Origin: Desulfarculales bacterium UBA702
GTDB lineage: Bacteria; Desulfobacterota; Syntrophobacteria; Syntrophobacterales; Syntrophobacteraceae
NCBI GenBank assembly: GCA_002298165.1
Contig: DBMI01000107.1
Location: 17,918 to 81,917, forward strand
Reading direction: 5' to 3'
Length of the DNA: 64,000 nucleotides
This document shows, piece by piece, positions 59,737-64,000 of this stretch (the stretch's first letter is position 1; every line of letters starts with the position of its first letter). Under the pieces are notes generated by a model, which saw only the letters and a list, made by a program, of their open reading frames with translations, searched no databases and was not told the DNA's origin. A program made the position numbers and the translations under genes.

Positions 59737-61119
59737 ATGAAACCGGCTGGAATTTTCCTGGTCATTGCAGCGCTTGCCCTCACCGGATGTGCTTCGCTTG
59801 GCACCGGATCGGGACTGACTACAAACCAGCTCCAGCAGGTGGGCGAAAAGCTCTTGGCCGCCGAAGATACCGCGGGCGCCCTCAAGTTCCTGACAGAGGC
59901 CGAAGCCAAGCAGCCCGGCAATGCGGCAGTACAGTACTATCTCGGGCTTGCTTATAAACAGCGGGGAATGAGTTCGGATGCCATCTTGCATTTGCAAAAA
60001 GCGCTGCAGTTAAAGCCGAATTACCCCGAAGCGCTCAATGCAATCGGCACCCTTTATGCCGAGGGAGGACTGACCGAACTCGCCAGGGAGTCTTTCCAAA
60101 AAGCCCTTGCCGACCCCTTTTACTCGACCCCCCATATGGCCGCATACAACCTCGGCAGCCTTTATGAAAAAAGCGGCGACCTGGAGCATGCCCTGTCGGA
60201 ATACGAGCGGGCGCTTCAGTTTAATCCCGTCTACGGGCAGGCATGGTACCGCAAGGCGCAGATTCTCGAATTGTTGCATCGAGTCAATGAAGCCCGAGAC
60301 GCATATGGGAGGGCTGTAACCGTGGCTCCCGATCTGGCTGACGCCCACCTGCGATACGGAATAACCAGCTTTAATGCCGGAGATATGGAAGCGGCCGTCT
60401 TCTCGCTTACCCGCGTGACCAAACTCGCGCCCAACACCAATATGGCCACTGAAGCCAAATTCTACCTCTCGCGCATTAAAGGCGCAACACCGCTTTCACA
60501 GACCGGAGCCTCCTCACGCGATGTTTTCCCTCCCGGCTTCGAGGTCATTACGCCACGGACTACCCCCGCCGCGGAGACGCGACCCTCGGCAGGACTACCG
60601 ATCGAACCGGCACCGCCCCAGAGCCGGCAATCTTCCCCGCCCACGCAAGGACTTTCCGCAACCGTGCCCGGGCAGATGATGTACGTGGTTCAGCTTGGTT
60701 CCTTCGTTGACAGGGAAAAAGCGGAGGAGATGAAGAAAGTTCTCGAGGACAAGGGCTACAGTTCCCCGGTTATAAAGCCCTTCAACGACAATGTCATGGG
60801 GAAGGTTTTCGTAATTCAGCTAAAAGCCGAACAAAGCTTCTCGAGGGCCACGACTCTTGTGACGCAACTAAAGGGCGATGTACCCGGAGAACCTGAAATA
60901 TTGAAGATACCGATTAACTCAAAATCGGTCGCGGCCTCGAAATCCGCGGAGGGCTCCAACCCCGTGCAAAGTCCAAAGCCTCCCGTGGCCCAAAAGCCGG
61001 CCAAGCTGCACAAGCCCGAAAAGGTGAAAGAACCGGCGGAAGAGTCCAAAACGACCGATTTGAAGGAGGTTGCTCCGGAGCAGGAGTATTCAGGAGAGCA
61101 AACGCCAAAAAGCCCATGA
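59737..61119 (+). CDS. TPR lipoprotein with SPOR domain
   Basis: A 460-residue protein: signal peptide with lipobox LTGC (~residue 18), five to six TPR units (~28-250), a Pro-rich linker, a SPOR domain (~308-385: MYVVQLGSFVDREKAEEMKKVLEDKG) and a Lys/Pro/Glu-rich tail. SPOR domains bind denuded peptidoglycan at the septum, so a cell-division or envelope role is likely. It lies 4 bp after hisG. TPR order and lengths are regular, with no sign of damage. Confidence 0.87.
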   Translation: MKPAGIFLVIAALALTGCASLGTGSGLTTNQLQQVGEKLLAAEDTAGALKFLTEAEAKQPGNAAVQYYLGLAYKQRGMSSDAILHLQKALQLKPNYPEALNAIGTLYAEGGLTELARESFQKALADPFYSTPHMAAYNLGSLYEKSGDLEHALSEYERALQFNPVYGQAWYRKAQILELLHRVNEARDAYGRAVTVAPDLADAHLRYGITSFNAGDMEAAVFSLTRVTKLAPNTNMATEAKFYLSRIKGATPLSQTGASSRDVFPPGFEVITPRTTPAAETRPSAGLPIEPAPPQSRQSSPPTQGLSATVPGQMMYVVQLGSFVDREKAEEMKKVLEDKGYSSPVIKPFNDNVMGKVFVIQLKAEQSFSRATTLVTQLKGDVPGEPEILKIPINSKSVAASKSAEGSNPVQSPKPPVAQKPAKLHKPEKVKEPAEESKTTDLKEVAPEQEYSGEQTPKSP

Positions 61120-61199
61120 AAATGTCCCACCCCCACGGACCAGGGCAGGCTTGCCCCACGGACGAGTTTCCATTCCATTTTGATTCGAGGAGAAACCAG

Positions 61200-62357
61200 T
61201 TGATTTGCAGAAGACTACAGGAAATGACCTCCTTCATCGTAATGGACGTTCTCGAACGGGCTCAGGAAATGGAGCGGGCGGGGGAGTCGGTAATACACCT
61301 TGAAGTCGGCGAGCCGGATTTCAATACCCCCGTCGCCGTCAAGAACTCCGCCGTTGAAGCGCTTAAGCGCGGCGAGACCCATTACACCCACAGTCTCGGC
61401 ACCGCGAAGTTGCGGGAGGCAATTTGCCGCTTTTACAGTGAAACCTACGGCGTGAACAATTTCGAACCCGATCAGGTGATCGTTACTTCGGGCACCTCGC
61501 CGGCCTTTCTTATAGCAATGAGTGTAATACTTGAGTGCGGAGATGAGGTTATCATGTCCAACCCGCACTACGCATGCCATCCAAACTTCGCCCGCTTTCT
61601 TGAAGCCGAGCCGAAGATGGTGCCCGTATACGAGGAGGACGCTTTTCAATACCGGCCCGAGGCAATCCGCGCTGCTATCACTCCGAAAACAAAGGCAATT
61701 CTCATAAATTCCCCGGCGAATCCAACCGGGAACCTTCTGGAACCGGGCAGGATGGCTGAAATTGCCGATACGGGCAAGCTGATCTTGAGTGATGAGATCT
61801 ATCACGGCTTGGTGTATGAAGGCAGGGCCAGATCGATCCTTGAGTTTACCGATAATTGCATCGTCTTCAACGGCTTCTCGAAACTCTTCGCAATGACCGG
61901 CTGGCGGCTCGGGTATCTTATCGTCCCCAAGTACATGGTGCGCCCGATCCAAAAAATGGTTCAAAACTTTTTCATTTCGGCAAATTCGGTAGCCCAGGCC
62001 GCCGGGTACACCGCGCTGACGGATCCGAGCGTCAAATCAGACATCCACCAGATGCTGGAAAAATATAACCGCCGCCGTCGATACATAATACCGAGGCTTC
62101 GCGAGATCGGGTTCGGAATAACCGTCGAGCCCACCGGAGCGTTTTACGTGCTGGCTAACGCTCGCAAGTTCACCAGCGATTCCTACAAATTCGCATTCGA
62201 GGTACTCGAAAATGCCAAGGTGGGTATCACCCCGGGAATTGATTTCGGATCCAATGCCGAGGGGTATGTCCGCTTCAGCTATGCAAATTCGATGGAAAAC
62301 ATCAAAGAGGGCCTGGACAGGATAGAAAAATATCTGCTGACCCGTCCGCGGGCTTAA
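61200..62357 (+). CDS. Aspartate/alanine-type aminotransferase (PLP, class I/II)
   Basis: A 385-residue fold-type I aminotransferase: LEVGEPDFNTP, SPANPTGNLL, DEIYHGLVYEG and the PLP-lysine motif FSKLFAMTGWRLGY, with a terminal YVRFSYANS carrying the carboxylate-binding Arg. Close relatives act on aspartate, alanine or aromatic amino acids. TTG 61200 behind GAGGAG is preferred; the open frame upstream to 61116 overlaps the TPR gene and a GCAGGCTTGCCCC repeat. Substrate cannot be told from sequence. Confidence 0.9.
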   Translation: MICRRLQEMTSFIVMDVLERAQEMERAGESVIHLEVGEPDFNTPVAVKNSAVEALKRGETHYTHSLGTAKLREAICRFYSETYGVNNFEPDQVIVTSGTSPAFLIAMSVILECGDEVIMSNPHYACHPNFARFLEAEPKMVPVYEEDAFQYRPEAIRAAITPKTKAILINSPANPTGNLLEPGRMAEIADTGKLILSDEIYHGLVYEGRARSILEFTDNCIVFNGFSKLFAMTGWRLGYLIVPKYMVRPIQKMVQNFFISANSVAQAAGYTALTDPSVKSDIHQMLEKYNRRRRYIIPRLREIGFGITVEPTGAFYVLANARKFTSDSYKFAFEVLENAKVGITPGIDFGSNAEGYVRFSYANSMENIKEGLDRIEKYLLTRPRA

Positions 62358-62406
62358 CACAGCGAATATTGCTGTTTTTCATGCTCTCCAATAGGAAGAG
62401 ATAAGG

Positions 62407-63021
62407 GTGACCGAATCCCTCAATACCGAACCCCTCGTTATTAAGTCAGCCGAATTCATTACCTCGGCCGTCCGCCCTGAACAATATCCGGGCCAGGATC
62501 TTCCCGAGATGGCCTTTGCCGGACGCTCCAATGTTGGCAAATCATCTCTTATAAACTGTCTCCTGCAGCGGAGAAAATTGGTCCGGACGAGCCGCACCCC
62601 CGGCAGGACCCAGCTCATAAATTTCTTCGTGATAAACGGTTCTTTTCGCTTCGTTGACCTTCCGGGCTACGGCTACGCCAAAGTGGCCCAGAAGGTTCGC
62701 GCATCCTGGGGACCAATGATCGAAACTTACCTGGAAAACCGCAAGAACCTGAAGGGTGTGGTTCAGATCCTCGATCTTCGCCACCCCCCAACTGCTGACG
62801 ACCTGGGACTCTGGGGCTGGCTAAGCCTTAGAAAAATCCCTGCAATCGCTGTTCTAACCAAGGCCGACAAGCTCCCACGAGGCAAATGGGATGGCCTGCT
62901 GAAATCAGCCACCCAAAGCCTTGGTATCCAGCCCAAAGATGCGATCCTTTTTTCCGCCGAATCACAACTCGGCAGGACTGAATTGCTGGAAAAAACCGCT
63001 GCAATGCTTGAGATCTCATGA
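62407..63021 (+). CDS. engB: Ribosome biogenesis GTPase EngB/YsxC
   Basis: A 204-residue GTPase: P-loop AGRSNVGKSSLIN, RTSRTPGRTQLINFF (switch I), DLPGYGYAKV (G3) and TKADKL (G4). It is needed for 50S assembly. It starts at GTG 62407 behind GGAAGAG. Confidence 0.95.
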   Translation: MTESLNTEPLVIKSAEFITSAVRPEQYPGQDLPEMAFAGRSNVGKSSLINCLLQRRKLVRTSRTPGRTQLINFFVINGSFRFVDLPGYGYAKVAQKVRASWGPMIETYLENRKNLKGVVQILDLRHPPTADDLGLWGWLSLRKIPAIAVLTKADKLPRGKWDGLLKSATQSLGIQPKDAILFSAESQLGRTELLEKTAAMLEIS

Positions 63022-63254
63022 GGATCATGCCCGGAGCCCCTTCTCTGGGAACTCTAATCCAGAGGCTATAGTCGCCTTGTAATTTCCCACCATTCCGGCT
63101 ATGATCCAGTCGAGTGAGCAATGGCAGACCCTGTAAGATTACTTTCCTCATACTGAAATCTTGCCGACTCTCTTCGCTGCCCTCGGTGTAGTGATCACCT
63201 TTTTAAAAGTCTCAGTTTTTTCAAAACATGCCACCTCAATGAAAGGATGGCGCC

Positions 63255-63785
63255 ATGAACGGAACAGAACCAAATCTGTCCAAAGGCGATTGGGTGTACC
63301 ACCCCCGAATGCCGGCCTGGGGATATGGGAAGATCCTGGAGATGCTAAGCGGAAACAAAGGGCGAGTCTTCTTCCTTTTAGCCGGCGAGAAAAAAATCTC
63401 ACTGGAACACGCCGGTTTAAGCAGGGTCGAAAGTGACACGGTCTCTCAAGCAGCACTGAACGACCAGATCACTGAATTCAAGATAAAGCTAGCGCGGGAC
63501 CTGCTCACATCCGAAGAGCTTAGCCGTGAAGTAACATCAGTTCTGTGTGAATCTTTCAGTTCGACATGCGAATTATGCGGTTGCAAGTCAGAGACCCTGC
63601 GGATCTACAGCATAATCCAAAAAGGAAAGATGTGCCTGTGCGACACATGCAGGGACAATATAATGCTGGAGACGAAAAACAGGGCTGAAATCAACAAGAG
63701 CATCTCCGAGATGGAAAAAAGAAGTAAAAAGAAAGAGGCATCCGCCAATAAAGAGAAAAAGAAGGCAAAGGCACTCAAGAAATAG
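63255..63785 (+). CDS. DUF3553 protein with zinc-finger-like Cys cluster
   Basis: A 176-residue soluble protein. The N-terminal ~50 residues (KGDWVYHPRMPAWGYGKILEM) are DUF3553, a small barrel also found on some UvrD-type helicases. The middle has CELCGC and CLCDTC (~108-136), a probable four-Cys zinc site. The tail is Lys/Glu-rich and coiled, suited to nucleic-acid or protein contact. ATG 63255 follows GGATGGCGCC, with a weak ribosome site. Function is unknown; a nucleic-acid role is inferred. Confidence 0.72.
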   Translation: MNGTEPNLSKGDWVYHPRMPAWGYGKILEMLSGNKGRVFFLLAGEKKISLEHAGLSRVESDTVSQAALNDQITEFKIKLARDLLTSEELSREVTSVLCESFSSTCELCGCKSETLRIYSIIQKGKMCLCDTCRDNIMLETKNRAEINKSISEMEKRSKKKEASANKEKKKAKALKK

Positions 63786-63969
63786 GAATCCGTGAAGGTA
63801 TGAAATCGGGAGAATCGCCGAGGACCTTCGCATTTTGAACTGAGCGTTGAACTTGCTCAGCGCGGCCAACCCGGCAATAAGAAAGCCAAACCCGACCATC
63901 CCTGCATCGGCATGGCTGCGTTTCGCTTCGTAAGAGTCATACACCGCCAAATCTTAACAGACTGTATGA

Positions 63970-64000
63970 ACGTCATTCCCGCAGCGCTTCTGGGCGGGAA
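63970..64000. repeat. CATTCCCGC...GCGGGAA repeat cut by the window edge
   Basis: CGTCATTCCCGCAGCGCTTC and TGGGCGGGAA repeat almost exactly the left arm inside element 1 (~22724-22755), differing at one base over the shared part. Confidence 0.65.

Overview
This window reads like the chromosome of an anaerobic deltaproteobacterium (Desulfobacterota, perhaps a Syntrophobacter-like syntroph or sulfate reducer). That is an inference from gene content: [FeFe]-hydrogenase maturases, a sensory [FeFe]-hydrogenase, a B12-dependent acyl-CoA mutase cluster, many PAS/GGDEF/hybrid kinase regulators, and the gene order phoH-pgpH-ybeY-pdxJ-acpS. No rRNA, tRNA, CRISPR array or prophage was seen.

Region 1 (1-8.2 kb, minus strand) is a hydrogen-sensing and H-cluster assembly block: hydG, aspA, hydF, a thioredoxin-fold [2Fe-2S] protein, a PAS-containing sensory hydrogenase (HydS type), a SpoIIE-type phosphatase and hydE (cut by the window edge). 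The aspartase inside the maturase operon probably supplies ammonium for the H-cluster bridging ligand.

Region 2 (8.5-22.6 kb) starts with a glycine-zipper lipoprotein and a PAS-GGDEF diguanylate cyclase. A long plus-strand catabolic cluster follows: DUF3870 protein, universal stress protein, acyl-CoA ligase, split cobalamin-dependent mutase (large and small subunits apart), Zn-ribbon/OB-fold protein plus thiolase (BbsA/BbsB-like pair), SDR dehydrogenase and a complete Liv-type ABC importer. Two copies of a ~100-nt structured RNA candidate with a compensatory base change lie in the leaders of the USP and ligase genes. The mutase keeps the carboxylate-binding Arg/Tyr of methylmalonyl-CoA mutase but departs at other pocket positions. 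I read the cluster as an uncharacterised pathway for a branched or aryl/alkyl dicarboxylate, and as the best candidate for something new.

Region 3 (22.4-36.5 kb) has a chemoreceptor, a family I CoA-transferase pair, amt and glnB (divergent, with sigma-54-like sites), an AddB-like nuclease, a PIG-L deacetylase and an HGSNAT-like membrane acyltransferase. Its intergenic DNA is rich in small repeats. They include two TIR-bounded, MITE-like elements, one apparently inserted into another repeat with a 5-bp target duplication.

Region 4 (36.5-45.7 kb) is housekeeping: acpS, pdxJ, ybeY, the c-di-AMP phosphodiesterase homologue pgpH, phoH, cvpA, mazG and an HD-GYP protein. Region 5 (45.7-50.5 kb) carries an APC permease behind a clear ydaO-type c-di-AMP riboswitch, small secreted or lipoproteins, a GspC-like orphan, and a 31-residue membrane peptide gene. 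Region 6 (51-64 kb) has a hybrid histidine kinase and response regulator, a hydantoinase-like/HDAC-like pair, then rlmN-hisI-hisG-TPR/SPOR lipoprotein-aminotransferase-engB and a DUF3553 zinc protein.
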